37,486 nucleotides of DNA from Clostridium sp. CAG:411 (GCA_000437275.1 FR899645.1:1-37486); one strand, 5' to 3'; counted from the stretch's first letter, positions 8,374 through 16,157 are shown. The notes: a model not told the origin generated them from the sequence alone. Numbers and translations: made by a program.

Positions 8374-9007
8374 CTTTTTTCATTTCCTCTTTTACTTTTT
8401 CTAAAATTCCAATATCTGCAGGCAACCACTGAACCATAGACAATTGCTCCCTTGTCAACCATTTTGCATCGGTATGTTCTTTTAGTACCAATTTCTCTTT
8501 TGCTACACACCAAAAACAATCCATAGACAAATGAAAATCTGGATAATCATATTCTACCGTGTCCAGTTGCTCTCCAACAACTATCTTTGCATCTAACTCT
8601 TCCTGGATTTCTCGCACTAATGCCTGTTGTGGAGTTTCTCCCCATTCTATTTTTCCACCAGGGAATTCCCATCCACCCTTCCATGCTCCATAACCTCTCT
8701 GTGTGGCAAAAATCACAGACTGTCCTTGCTGATTTTTCTTATGCAACACGGCCGCAACTACCCTGACTTTTTTCTCGAATAGTGCTATTTTAAACTCTGT
8801 CAATTTTATTTCTGCCACAAAACCATATTCCTTAAATGCCTCCGTCACTACTGTAGCAAAAATTTCTTCTTTTCCCTGACAGGCGCATATTCCTAATGGC
8901 TCAATAAATGCTGTACTTCCATTACCAAATTGAATTTTGTATGGTACCTGCTGCTCTTTTAATTTTGCATTGACATGTGCGACTATATTATAGGTTAATT
9001 TTCGCAT
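8366..9007 (-). CDS. NUDIX hydrolase (MutT-like) with an N-terminal extension
   Basis: This 213-residue cytosolic enzyme is expected to hydrolyse a nucleoside diphosphate-X bond, such as an oxidised dNTP. The NUDIX box runs from about residue 118 to 140: GKIEWGE, seven residues, then REIQEEL. All the metal-binding glutamates are present, and GGWEFPGG precedes it as in MutT. The first ~75 residues are an extra domain not found in standard ~130-residue MutT proteins, and I do not recognise it. The start at 9007 is fixed by AGGAGG six bases upstream; an open frame continues to 9097 without a binding site. Substrate choice between oxidised dGTP, CTP or others cannot be read from the motif. Confidence 0.85.
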   Translation of the reverse strand: MRKLTYNIVAHVNAKLKEQQVPYKIQFGNGSTAFIEPLGICACQGKEEIFATVVTEAFKEYGFVAEIKLTEFKIALFEKKVRVVAAVLHKKNQQGQSVIFATQRGYGAWKGGWEFPGGKIEWGETPQQALVREIQEELDAKIVVGEQLDTVEYDYPDFHLSMDCFWCVAKEKLVLKEHTDAKWLTREQLSMVQWLPADIGILEKVKEEMKKDE

Positions 9008-9101
9008 TTCTTCCTCCTGTTTTTTATGTACTTTCTCTACCCTATGCCTTTTACCTAAGCCTTGCATTTTATGAAAAATTAAATACCTATATTCCATTTA
9101 C

Positions 9102-9128
9102 AGACATACTATGTTTCTCAGTATGTCT
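9102..9128. repeat. Small perfect inverted repeat upstream of the NUDIX gene
   Basis: AGACATACT (9102-9110) and AGTATGTCT (9120-9128) are perfectly complementary across a 9-nt loop, about 95 bases upstream of the NUDIX start. No T-run follows on the minus strand. It could be an operator or a leader hairpin. The rest of 9129-9281 shows nothing that I recognise. Confidence 0.4.
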
Positions 9129-9281
9129 ATAATCATGGTAAGTGCTTTGCAAATTTATGTCAAGTAATGGTTTGATTTGTACAATTCCTTCTGCCGACTA
9201 AACTGTTACATCCTATAGAAAACAAAGCCATTCCCTCTTATTTTTATTTTCAACCACTTTGCAAAAGAATAGCTGTCTCTA

Positions 9282-9584
9282 TTATTTTTTCCCTTTTTCT
9301 TTTGCCAGCAAAAACGCTGCATTTTTTCTTTCCAAAAGACTTAACCAAGTTTCCTGAAATTCATCTGGTTCGTACTCTCCCTCATACCAGCTTTTTTCAT
9401 CAAAATACTTTTGCAATGTTTTGTCTTTAAATTTTCTACCATGTCTTGCATAAATCTCATTTCGTGCCAAACGAAGCTCCTTATCGGAAAGTCCTTCAAT
9501 GTCTTCCTCGCTTAAATAACAGCTATCACTATACGGAAGAATGTACTCTTCCTCGTCGTCATCTGTATCATACTCTTCATCAGT
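9282..9584 (-). pseudogene. 5'-truncated YARHG-domain protein
   Basis: The frame is open for 100 codons after an in-frame TGA at 9585-9587 and contains no ATG. Its C-terminal ~70 residues form a YARHG domain: LSDKELRLARNEIYARHGRKF, then WYEG and a helical tail. YARHG domains normally sit at the extracytoplasmic end of a longer protein with a signal peptide or membrane anchor, which is missing here. An acidic linker (DEEYDTDDDEEE) precedes the domain, as is common between anchor and domain. The only in-frame alternative start is a TTG inside the domain (9470) without a binding site. I read this as the decayed 3' end of a cell-envelope protein gene. Positions 9585-9741 hold no gene that I can see. 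Confidence 0.7.
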
Positions 9585-9741
9585 TCATCATTACATGTTA
9601 GAGGCTAACCACTTGTATATCATATTCTTTTTCTCTTTGCAACTATCAACATAAACGAATACAGCTATCAGCCTGTTATATTATTTGTATATTTTCTGTA
9701 TTATCTACTTATACTAATAGTTGTATTGTGGGGGGATTTAC

Positions 9742-10062
9742 TTGAATTACGAATTACTTGGAAAAAAAATCAAAACGGAACGAAATAAACTTAACCTTAC
9801 CCAGGAACAATTAGCAGAATGTATAGACATTTCTACTACTTATCTTGGTCAGATTGAACGTGGCGAACGAAAGGTTACTTTAGATAAATTACTTCCTATT
9901 GCTAATAGGTTAGGTGTTTCCATTGATTTTCTATTATCTGATTCACTTCCGAAACAGGAAGACTACTATATCAATATGGTTCGTCAATTATTTTCTAACA
10001 GAAGCACTTTAGAAAAAGAACTGGCAATAAACACAATTAATTTTCACCTATACACAAGATAA
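9742..10062 (+). CDS. XRE-family helix-turn-helix regulator
   Basis: This is a 106-residue DNA-binding protein. The likely start is the TTG at 9742, five bases after GGGGGGA; the open frame extends seven codons further upstream without a binding site. Residues ~5-63 form a typical Cro/C1-type domain: IKTERNKLNLTQEQLAECIDIS, then TYLGQIERGERK and LLPIANRLGVSIDFLL. The remaining ~40 residues are helical and may mediate dimerisation. No phage, plasmid or toxin partner lies next to it. Its target is unknown. Confidence 0.82.
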   Translation: MNYELLGKKIKTERNKLNLTQEQLAECIDISTTYLGQIERGERKVTLDKLLPIANRLGVSIDFLLSDSLPKQEDYYINMVRQLFSNRSTLEKELAINTINFHLYTR

Positions 10063-10241
10063 ATTATGATAACACGACAATATCAATTCTTTCTTTACGT
10101 TTCAAAAGAGACAACCACATAAAATGCGAATATGCCTCTTTTTTTCATTCTTTTCTTTTATACACATGACATAGTCAGTCATCTAAAAATCATTCCACAC
10201 AAACATTATTTTCTACAAGCCTGTTTTCTCTTAACTCGTAT

Positions 10242-10266
10242 CCCACAGGCAATCCTGTGGGTTTTT
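10242..10266 (+). terminator. Intrinsic terminator in the 10063-10560 gene-free region
   Basis: CCCACAGG (10242-10249), loop CAAT, CCTGTGGG (10254-10261), then TTTTT. This is a perfect 8-bp stem with a U-run on the plus strand, 180 bases after the XRE gene. It also opens a hairpin-rich stretch that ends at 10435. Confidence 0.7.
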
Positions 10267-10303
10267 CGCCGCCAATTTATAACCAACAGTTCCTCCCATT
10301 TTT

Positions 10304-10338
10304 GTCAACGATATTCGCAATCCGCTTCGCTACTTGCT
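10304..10338 (+). repeat. Dispersed repeat family A, copy with broken stem
   Basis: GTCAACGATATTCGCAATCC followed by GCTTCGCTACTTG matches the family A sequence seen at 30520-30554, 27375-27394 and 32603-32639. In this copy the left arm has lost CG, so the core hairpin is shortened. Confidence 0.6.
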
Positions 10339-10397
10339 CATATAAAAGCGGCACTGCGTGCCTTACGAGGTATATGGCTTGAACCCCACACCTCGTG

Positions 10398-10435
10398 CAA
10401 GAAAACCCACCGCCTAAAGGTAGTGGGTTTTCTTG
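10398..10435. repeat. Strong hairpin, possible IS200/IS605-type end
   Basis: CAAGAAAACCCAC (10398-10410) pairs perfectly with GTGGGTTTTCTTG (10423-10435), with CGCC-TAAA-GGTA at the tip. Read on the minus strand, its core ACCTTTAGGCGGTGGGT is nearly the same as 16204-16220, which also lies beside folded sequence. Similar conserved hairpins mark ends of IS200/IS605 elements, but no transposase is present here. Confidence 0.45.
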
Positions 10436-10560
10436 TCCTTTCATAAAAAAATTGCATTCTTTTTCCCAAAACTGTATAATAAAGTAAGGAGTTGTTACCG
10501 CATCCTTTTCATTTTCAAAAGGATGCGTATTTTATTATTACCAAAGGGGGAATGGTATCT

Positions 10561-11343
10561 ATGAAAATTCAAGATTTTACAGACATGAAAAGATTTCAGG
10601 AAATTATGGAAAACTGGGCTTCTGCTACTGGTCTTGCTACCGTTGCAGTAGATTCTGACGGCAATTATATTTCAGATTGTTATAATTTCACAGACTTTTG
10701 TATGAAGTATACCAGAAATTCAAAAGAGGGAAAAAGACGTTGTGAAAAATGCGACAAAGAATGTAGTGGCATTTATTATTGCCACGCAGGGTTGATTGAT
10801 TTTAGCATTGATCTGGTCCTACACGATCAAAAAATAGGGGCTGTTATTGGAGGACAAGTTCTTCCCGAAAATCCAGATGAAGACAAATTTCGTGCTGTTG
10901 CCAAAGAAATCGGAGTAAATGAAACTTCTTATATTGAGGCTCTCAGAAAGGTAAATGTTCGTTCCAAGACACAGATTGAAGCTGCTGCATACCTACTGGG
11001 AGATGCCTTAAATAACTGTATTTTCGCAAGTTACAGTCAAAAATACAACAGCAAACTATTAGAACATCTGGAAGGTGGAATTGCTGACTGCCATACTCTG
11101 GTACAAGAAATCAAGGCAAATACATCAAAATTATTTAACATTCAAAAGCAACAAAAAATGTTGGCTCTAAATGCCAGTATTGAAGCCGCAAGAGCGGGAG
11201 AAGCCGGACGTGGATTTTCCATTGTTGCAGACCAGGTGGAAAAATTATCACAAGACTGTAATACACTAAATTCCTCCATTTCCGAAAATATTGAAAAAAT
11301 TTCCTATGTCATTGATAAATTAACAAACGAGAAAGAAAGATAA
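10561..11343 (+). CDS. Soluble PocR-domain chemoreceptor-like protein
   Basis: This 260-residue cytosolic protein has two parts. Residues ~1-165 match the PocR sensory domain: DFTDMKRFQEIMENWASATGL, and cysteines in the C-x2-C...C...C pattern (RRCEKCDKECSGIYYCHAG), followed by the conserved IGAVIGGQVLP. Residues ~195-260 hold the tip of a methyl-accepting chemotaxis signalling domain (MLALNASIEAARAGEAGRGF, then IVADQVEKLSQ). No membrane segment is present, and the coiled coil is much shorter than in a full receptor. The family senses small metabolites, propanediol being the classic ligand for PocR. The start at 10561 is preferred because AAAGGGGGA stands 9-10 bases ahead; the ATG at 10552 is too close to it. 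Confidence 0.85.
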   Translation: MKIQDFTDMKRFQEIMENWASATGLATVAVDSDGNYISDCYNFTDFCMKYTRNSKEGKRRCEKCDKECSGIYYCHAGLIDFSIDLVLHDQKIGAVIGGQVLPENPDEDKFRAVAKEIGVNETSYIEALRKVNVRSKTQIEAAAYLLGDALNNCIFASYSQKYNSKLLEHLEGGIADCHTLVQEIKANTSKLFNIQKQQKMLALNASIEAARAGEAGRGFSIVADQVEKLSQDCNTLNSSISENIEKISYVIDKLTNEKER

Positions 11344-11350
11344 ATTAATC

Positions 11351-11397
11351 AGGAATGTGCTTTTGTATCATTTTACAATACGCACATTCCTTTTTTT
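11351..11397 (+). terminator. Intrinsic terminator of the PocR receptor gene
   Basis: AGGAATGTGC (11351-11360) pairs with GCACATTCCT (11382-11391) and is followed by a run of seven T. It starts 7 bases after the stop codon. Confidence 0.88.
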
Positions 11398-11475
11398 ATG
11401 CTTAAATTACTATGTATGAGGCAACGATTCCGCCTCTATTATGTTTATCATGCATTTATATCTGTATAACTACAA

Positions 11476-13023
11476 TCACTGTTCTTTTTCTTGTTCTCCA
11501 ATCAATACATTTTTTCCTTCGAATGCAAAACCATATTTCCGTATTTGTTCTTTTTTAAAACCTCTTACAAGCAACTCTGTCTCATATTTTTTCTCTTCAA
11601 TTTGCGAAAGAGCAACCTGTACCGTTTCCTCTAAGGAATGTTCTTTTTTTGCATTGAATACCTTAAATTCTAAAATGATGGAATCCTCTGCCTTATCCTT
11701 TGGTTCTATCATTACATCATAACGACCAAATCCACTTTCCCGATTGGAAGTAATCCAATATTTTTCCGAAAGTTCCACAATCAAGCCAAGTACGAATCCA
11801 TGATAAAAACGTTCCGGTTGTCTTTGGGAAGGTCCTTTTCCAGTATCAAAATTACTAAATACCTGCTCGGATACAAGATTCATATATTCGTTCATTTCTT
11901 CTACATTGCCACAAAGCATTGCTTTGACAAAATCATTGTAATCCCATTTTGTTTTTTTAAACCATCCACGTACCATCTTACGAAACATTCTTTTTACTTC
12001 CTGATTGGTAAGTGCCAGTTCGTATAATGGTTCTTCGTCTTCGCTGATTTGGTCCATCTGTTCATATTTGAGGACTTTTAAATAGCCACTGGCAAGCATC
12101 AGACTCCAAACTGCATCTTCATCCTCATCCAATTGATCATATACGATCTGCTCATCAATAGGACAATGAATGCTATCACCTTTTAGCAATATCTCAAAGT
12201 TACTCTTTAATCGATTGCTTCCTTCTTGCAATAATTTACTTACCGATCTATTACTACTGGTATTTTCCCAATAGGTATCAAATTTCCCCTTCATTTTTAG
12301 AAAGTTAATAATAGACCATGGATTGTAGATGTGTTTTTGTTTTCCAAATACAAATCCATCGTACCACCACTTTACCATTTCTTTCTTACTTCCGTATCCA
12401 TAATCTTCCAAAGTAGTAAACACTTCTTCTTCTGTAAAACCAAACGCTGTTTCGTATTCGTTAGAGGTCGTTGTAACTACCATAAGATTATTTAGGTCTG
12501 AACATACAGATTGGCATTGAACACTTGACGAAGCTCTTATGAGTCTAGTGTGAAAGCCCACCTCGTTCACTCGACGAGGTTCTTTCGAGGTCAGTGACGA
12601 TGGTGCTACTCCAACCCTCGTAATTCCAGTCATTACAGCTCGTTCAAGTGAAGTATTCGTCTTAAAAGTAGCATTAAAAAGATTTCTTGTGAAATTTATT
12701 AATTCGTCCCAGTATCCATTTACATATGCTTCTTGCATTGAAGTATCATATTCATCCAAAAGGATAATCACCCTTTTTTCGTAATGTTTATGAAGGTATT
12801 GCGATAAGCGATGCAACGACATACTAACAAGGGCATCATTCATATTTTCTTTTTTTTCTATTGTTTCCCGTATATAAGATTTTTCATTTTCTGTAATATT
12901 TTTGCTTTGAAGCAAATAGTTATGATTGTCATAAAGATCTGCAATCATTCTACAAATTTTTTCTCTTGTGTTTACAAATCTATTCTCTTTTATATTTGCA
13001 AAAGAAAGGCTGTTTTCTTCCCT
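11476..13023 (-). pseudogene. AAA-ATPase-like / PD-(D/E)XK nuclease protein, 5'-truncated and carrying an insertion
   Basis: This matches the large Firmicutes family with an N-terminal AAA-ATPase-like domain (PF09820) and a C-terminal PD-(D/E)XK domain (PF08011). Visible pieces are a Walker B-like VIILLDEYDTSMQEAY, the block GITRV...SDLNNLMVVTTTS, FGFTEEEVF, WWYDGFVFG, YNPWSI and the C-terminal nuclease fold (GRYDVMIEP, then IILEFKVF). The normal first ~100 residues, including the Walker A loop, are missing: the frame opens after a TAA at 13024-13026 and reads ENSLSFANIKENRF, internal sequence in relatives. The first in-frame ATG (12948) has no ribosome binding site. A foreign 34-codon segment also interrupts the protein. 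A promoter lies just upstream, so it may be transcribed, but a working ATPase is unlikely. Confidence 0.75.
12511..12612 (-). mobile_element. 102-bp in-frame insertion inside the AAA-ATPase gene
   Basis: Relatives read GITRVSKES followed directly by SDLNNL. Here 34 codons separate GITRV from SVCSDLNNL, encoding a Ser/Arg-rich peptide (GVAPSSLTSKEPRR at its start, RASSSVQCQ at its end). The DNA is richer in G+C than the gene around it and contains the hairpin ACCTCGT-tcactcg-ACGAGGT. Length divisible by three and no stop codon keep the frame open. It behaves like a small mobile repeat; boundaries are estimated from the protein alignment in memory. Confidence 0.55.
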
Positions 13024-13025
13024 TT

Positions 13026-13054
13026 ATTGTAGCAAATACATGCGTTTGAAACAA
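13026..13054 (-). promoter_or_regulatory. Sigma-A promoter reading into the AAA-ATPase pseudogene
   Basis: On the minus strand, TTGTTT (13049-13054), a 17-base spacer, and TACAAT (13026-13031). It sits directly before the truncated frame, so the deletion or rearrangement has placed a promoter against the broken gene. Confidence 0.45.
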
Positions 13055-13193
13055 GAATCATTCAGGGATTTTTACGGACAAAATCAACATTCCAATATTC
13101 CAACTTTTATACGATTGAATACATATTCTATCAAAGAATGCTTACGAAATATCAATGCCCCATCTGCTTTTTAGAATGCATTTTCTGATAAAG

Positions 13194-13234
13194 AAAAAAC
13201 GGATAAGAAACCAGATGTCCCAGCTTCTTACCCG
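13194..13234 (-). terminator. Intrinsic terminator of the glutamate dehydrogenase gene
   Basis: On the minus strand CGGGTAAGAA pairs with TTCTTATCCG with one mismatch and is followed by TTTTTT (complement of 13194-13199). It lies about 100 bases past the gdhA stop. A family A repeat lies between the gene and this terminator. Confidence 0.8.
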
Positions 13235-13260
13235 CATACTCTTTTTCTATTTTATATCAA

Positions 13261-13294
13261 GTCAAGGATATTCGAAATCCGTTTTGGTACTTTT
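13261..13294 (+). repeat. Dispersed repeat family A, diverged copy 3' of gdhA
   Basis: GTCAAGGATATTCGAAATCC followed by GTTTTGGTACTTT aligns with the family A copies at 30520 and 10304. The core can still pair as GGAT-ATTCGAA-ATCC. Apart from this repeat, a terminator and a promoter, positions 13024-13329 hold nothing recognisable. Confidence 0.5.
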
Positions 13295-13329
13295 ATGATA
13301 ATAACGTATTCTCTTTTCACTTTATCCCA

Positions 13330-14589
13330 TCAAGGGAAAATGCCCTTTATTTCCTCCGCAAAAATTAATTTTTTCAGCGCTACAATATAGGCACCCATAC
13401 GATAGGTACAGGAATATTGTTCTACTGCCTCCTGTATCTCTGCAAACGACTGCGTCATCAGTTTTTCCAGCATATCATTGACTTGATTTCGTTCCCAAGT
13501 TAATTCCTGTATGTTCTGTACCCATTCAAAGTACGATACGATAACGCCACCGCTATTGGCAAAAATATCTGGAATTAACAGGATGCCTCTTTCTTTCAAT
13601 ATGGCATCTGCTTCTGTTGTAGTTGGTCCATTTGCAGCTTCTACGATATAACGACATGCCAGCTTTGGTGCATTTTCTTCTGTAATCTGATTCTCCAATG
13701 CCGCAGGTACTAAAACATCGCAGGCACAGGTCAAAACTTCCGCATTGGTAATGTGTGTGATGTTAGGTGCCTCATACTCCTTTAATAATTTTCCCGTCTG
13801 CTCTACAAAATCCGAAATTACATCCATATCCAAACCATTTGCACAGTAAATACCACCAGAAACATCGCTAACGGCTACCACCTTTGCACCTCTATGATGA
13901 AAAATCCTAGCAGCATTGCTTCCTACATTTCCCATTCCCTGAATGGCTACCGTCGTCCCAGCAAGTTCTTTTCCAACCGTCTTTAACAAAAGTTTTGTAC
14001 TGATCACCACACCTCGCCCGGTCGCTGAATTTCTACCTCTGGAACCACCGAGTTCAATTGGCTTTCCTGTTACAACGCCAGGACATGGTTTTCCTTGCAA
14101 CTGGCTATAGGTATCCAACACCCATGCCATGGTCTGTGCATTGGTGTTTACATCCGGTGCTGGAATATCCGTATCAGCTCCAATGATTGGTGCAATTGCA
14201 AAGGTATATCTTCTGGTAAGATTTCTTAATTCTCTCTTGGATAAAGTCTTAGGATCCACCTTTACTCCACCTTTTGCTCCTCCATATGGAATATTGGCAA
14301 CGGCACATTTTAAAGACATCCACGTTGCTAATGCTTTTACCTCACTTAATGTACAATCCTCATGAAATCGAATTCCACCTTTAAACGGTCCCCGAATGTT
14401 AGAATGTTGTACCCGATAACCTTCAAACACCTTTACGGTCCCATCATCCATTTCCAAAGGTAAGTACACCTTTGTCTCACGCTGTGGGTTCTTTATAATG
14501 TCAAACATCGTTTTATCTATTTTACCAACTTCCATGGCCTCTTCCATCGTTGCCACTACGTTCTCATATGGATCATATACTTTTGCCAT
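13330..14589 (-). CDS. gdhA: Glutamate dehydrogenase (NAD-type, RocG/GudB-like)
   Basis: This 419-residue cytosolic enzyme interconverts glutamate and 2-oxoglutarate plus ammonium. The length fits the ~420-residue short hexameric family. Substrate-binding and catalytic lysines appear in order: GPFKGGIRFH (K70), MSLKCAV (K94) and IPYGGAKGGV (K106, catalytic). A Rossmann motif, IQGMGNVGSNAA, follows at about residue 215. The C-terminal PDIFANSGGVIVSYFEW block is also diagnostic. The start is fixed by AAAGGAGCGACGATT before the ATG. A divergent Lrp-family regulator shares the upstream region and may control it. A small translated-looking frame lies in its leader. The short length and gut clostridial setting suggest a catabolic NAD enzyme, but cofactor choice is not proven by sequence alone. 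Confidence 0.95.
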   Translation of the reverse strand: MAKVYDPYENVVATMEEAMEVGKIDKTMFDIIKNPQRETKVYLPLEMDDGTVKVFEGYRVQHSNIRGPFKGGIRFHEDCTLSEVKALATWMSLKCAVANIPYGGAKGGVKVDPKTLSKRELRNLTRRYTFAIAPIIGADTDIPAPDVNTNAQTMAWVLDTYSQLQGKPCPGVVTGKPIELGGSRGRNSATGRGVVISTKLLLKTVGKELAGTTVAIQGMGNVGSNAARIFHHRGAKVVAVSDVSGGIYCANGLDMDVISDFVEQTGKLLKEYEAPNITHITNAEVLTCACDVLVPAALENQITEENAPKLACRYIVEAANGPTTTEADAILKERGILLIPDIFANSGGVIVSYFEWVQNIQELTWERNQVNDMLEKLMTQSFAEIQEAVEQYSCTYRMGAYIVALKKLIFAEEIKGIFP

Positions 14590-14671
14590 AATCGTCGCTC
14601 CTTTCCCTGCAAATCTTTGTGTAACCTTTTATACCATTTTGCTTGAGGCAGGTACCTTGTTTCTTTATGTA

Positions 14672-14728
14672 TCAGACTAGAAAGTATGTTTTCGCCGGCT
14701 TTGGTTTTGACCTCTTACACACCCACAT
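14672..14728 (-). CDS. Possible 18-residue leader peptide upstream of gdhA
   Basis: An ATG at 14728 follows AAAGGAGG at ideal spacing and opens a short frame, MWVCKRSKPKPAKTYFLV, ending 82 bases before the gdhA ATG. The peptide is very basic and proline/lysine-rich. It could be a regulatory leader peptide or a small protein. A competing reading is that the same bases form a promoter (TTGACG, 17 bases, TAAGAT), in which case the frame would not be transcribed whole. I do not recognise a family. The rest of 14590-14963 shows no other gene. Confidence 0.4.
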   Translation of the reverse strand: MWVCKRSKPKPAKTYFLV

Positions 14729-14963
14729 CTTATGCCCTCCTTTTTCTTCCGTCAATACTTTTTTAAAAGAGGAAATTTCTTTATTTTTTTCAGCCCAAAA
14801 CTTTATTTTCTTTTGTCTTTTTATTCCTTCACTTTCAAAAAATAAGTCAAACAAATCTATTTATCTTTTTTCCAAAATGTACCACTAGCATTTTTTCCCT
14901 TCATTGCTATACTAAAATTATGTAGAACTTTACAGGTCTGTAACAATCCGGAGGTGCATAAAC

Positions 14964-15413
14964 ATGAAAAATAATGAATTAGATTCCATTGATAAACGAA
15001 TTTTAGAAATCTTACAAAAAGATGCCAGAACCCCTTTAAAGGAAATTGCCAAGGAGTCTTATTTAACTGCTCCTGCTGTTTCCACACGCATTGCACATCT
15101 GATTGAAAAAAATTATATTACCGGTTTTCATGCCACTCTAAATCCAGAGTTGCTTGGGTACCATATTAAAGCATTTATAAATCTGGAAGTTGCTCCCAAC
15201 GATAAAAAAGAATTCTATCCATATATCAAAAAATGTCCCAATGTCATTGAATGTAACTGTGTAACCGGAGATTACTCCATGCTGCTGGAAGTACAGTTTT
15301 GTACAACCAATGACCTGGATCAATTTATTGGCGAATTGCAAACATTTGGGCGCACAAAAACCCTTATTGTATTTTCTACTTCTGTAGAACATCGTGGAGT
15401 GCAAGTATTCTAA
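14964..15413 (+). CDS. Lrp/AsnC-family transcriptional regulator
   Basis: This is a 149-residue DNA-binding protein. Residues ~5-65 hold the AsnC helix-turn-helix (LDSIDKRILEILQKDARTPL, KEIAKESYLTAPAVSTRIAHLIEKNYITGF). Residues ~70-145 form the ligand-binding alpha/beta domain with the usual VIECNCVTGDYSMLLEV block. The start is supported by GGAGG upstream. These regulators respond to amino acids and control amino-acid metabolism. Its position directly divergent from gdhA suggests regulation of that gene and of itself. A TATACT -10 element lies about 45 bases upstream, without a good -35. Confidence 0.9.
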   Translation: MKNNELDSIDKRILEILQKDARTPLKEIAKESYLTAPAVSTRIAHLIEKNYITGFHATLNPELLGYHIKAFINLEVAPNDKKEFYPYIKKCPNVIECNCVTGDYSMLLEVQFCTTNDLDQFIGELQTFGRTKTLIVFSTSVEHRGVQVF

Positions 15414-15468
15414 ATAATTCATCTCCTTCTACATCCTTCTTTTATTTCAATAATTTACCGGTATACTT

Positions 15469-15948
15469 ATGTGTCATTTTTGTGTTATATTGTCCGTGTT
15501 ACTGCTAACAATCACAGTTTTATCTTTCAGAATATGGCTGTGATCTATTTTTATTACAACGGAAACTCCGCAGAACAATGATTTTGTTTCCCAATTGGCT
15601 CAACTGGTAAATGTAGAACGTGCCAAAGCTGGACTTTCTCCTGTCACATTGGATACCACCTTATCCAAAGCCGCGCAGGTTCGTGCCAAAGAAACGGTAA
15701 GTTACTTTTCCCACACCCGTCCAAACGGAAGTACCTTTTCCAGTGCAATTACAGAACAGGGCATTTCTTTTCGTGGTGCAGGAGAAAATATCGCATATGG
15801 ACAGAAAACACCACAAGAAGTTATGAATGGCTGGATGAACAGTGCAGGACACCGTGCTAATATCCTGAATGCTAACTTTACTAAAATTGGTGTAGGATAT
15901 TATCAGCAAAATAGTGTAAATTATTGGACACAATTATTTACTTATTAA
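15469..15948 (+). pseudogene. CAP-domain (SCP-like) secreted protein with an in-frame TGA
   Basis: The 3' part encodes an almost complete CAP domain: QLVNVERAKAGLSPV, SYFSHTRPNGSTF, GENIAYG, GWMNSAGHRANILN and a closing GVGYY...WTQLF. No ATG begins this frame. Upstream, in the same frame, an ATG at 15469 opens MCHFCVILSVLLLTITVLS, which looks like a signal peptide, but a TGA at 15541-15543 separates it from the CAP domain. One nonsense mutation would explain this. The 5' part has no clear ribosome binding site, so the true original start is uncertain. Intact relatives are secreted or surface proteins of unknown function. Confidence 0.6.
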
Positions 15949-16068
15949 ATTTAACATAGCACTAAATTTTTAATTATTCGCTAAATCGTTTTATTACGGT
16001 TACCCATTTTTCATTGCCAATTATCTCAATGATATAATTTTCCAAAAAATAGCATTATTAAAAATTTA

Positions 16069-16097
16069 TTGACAATCTGATATCTGTACTATATAAT
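16069..16097 (+). promoter_or_regulatory. Near-perfect sigma-A promoter
   Basis: TTGACA (16069-16074), exactly 17 bases, TATAAT (16092-16097): full consensus in both boxes. Transcription should start near 16104, only a few bases before a strong terminator hairpin. Confidence 0.8.
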
Positions 16098-16110
16098 CAA
16101 ATTCATAATA

Positions 16111-16157
16111 AAAACGAGGAAGTTTATAGAGACATAAACTTTCTCGTTTTTTATTTA
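16111..16157 (+). terminator. 17-bp intrinsic terminator directly after a promoter
   Basis: The arms 16111-16127 and 16134-16150 pair along 17 positions with one G-U pair and a 6-nt loop, then TTTATTT. It could end transcripts from the CAP-domain region, or end or attenuate transcripts from the consensus promoter just upstream. Confidence 0.85.

Noticed and set aside
10132..10446. 104-codon plus-strand open frame
   Set aside because: It runs straight through two strong hairpins and a dispersed repeat, has no ribosome binding site, and its composition is not protein-like.
13330..14589. Plus-strand frames opposite glutamate dehydrogenase
   Set aside because: They are antisense shadows of a highly conserved gene with no ribosome binding sites.
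15541..15543. TGA as a selenocysteine codon in the CAP-domain gene
   Set aside because: It lies between a signal-peptide-like segment and the domain, not at a catalytic position, and no SECIS-like hairpin is evident immediately after it; nonsense mutation is simpler.
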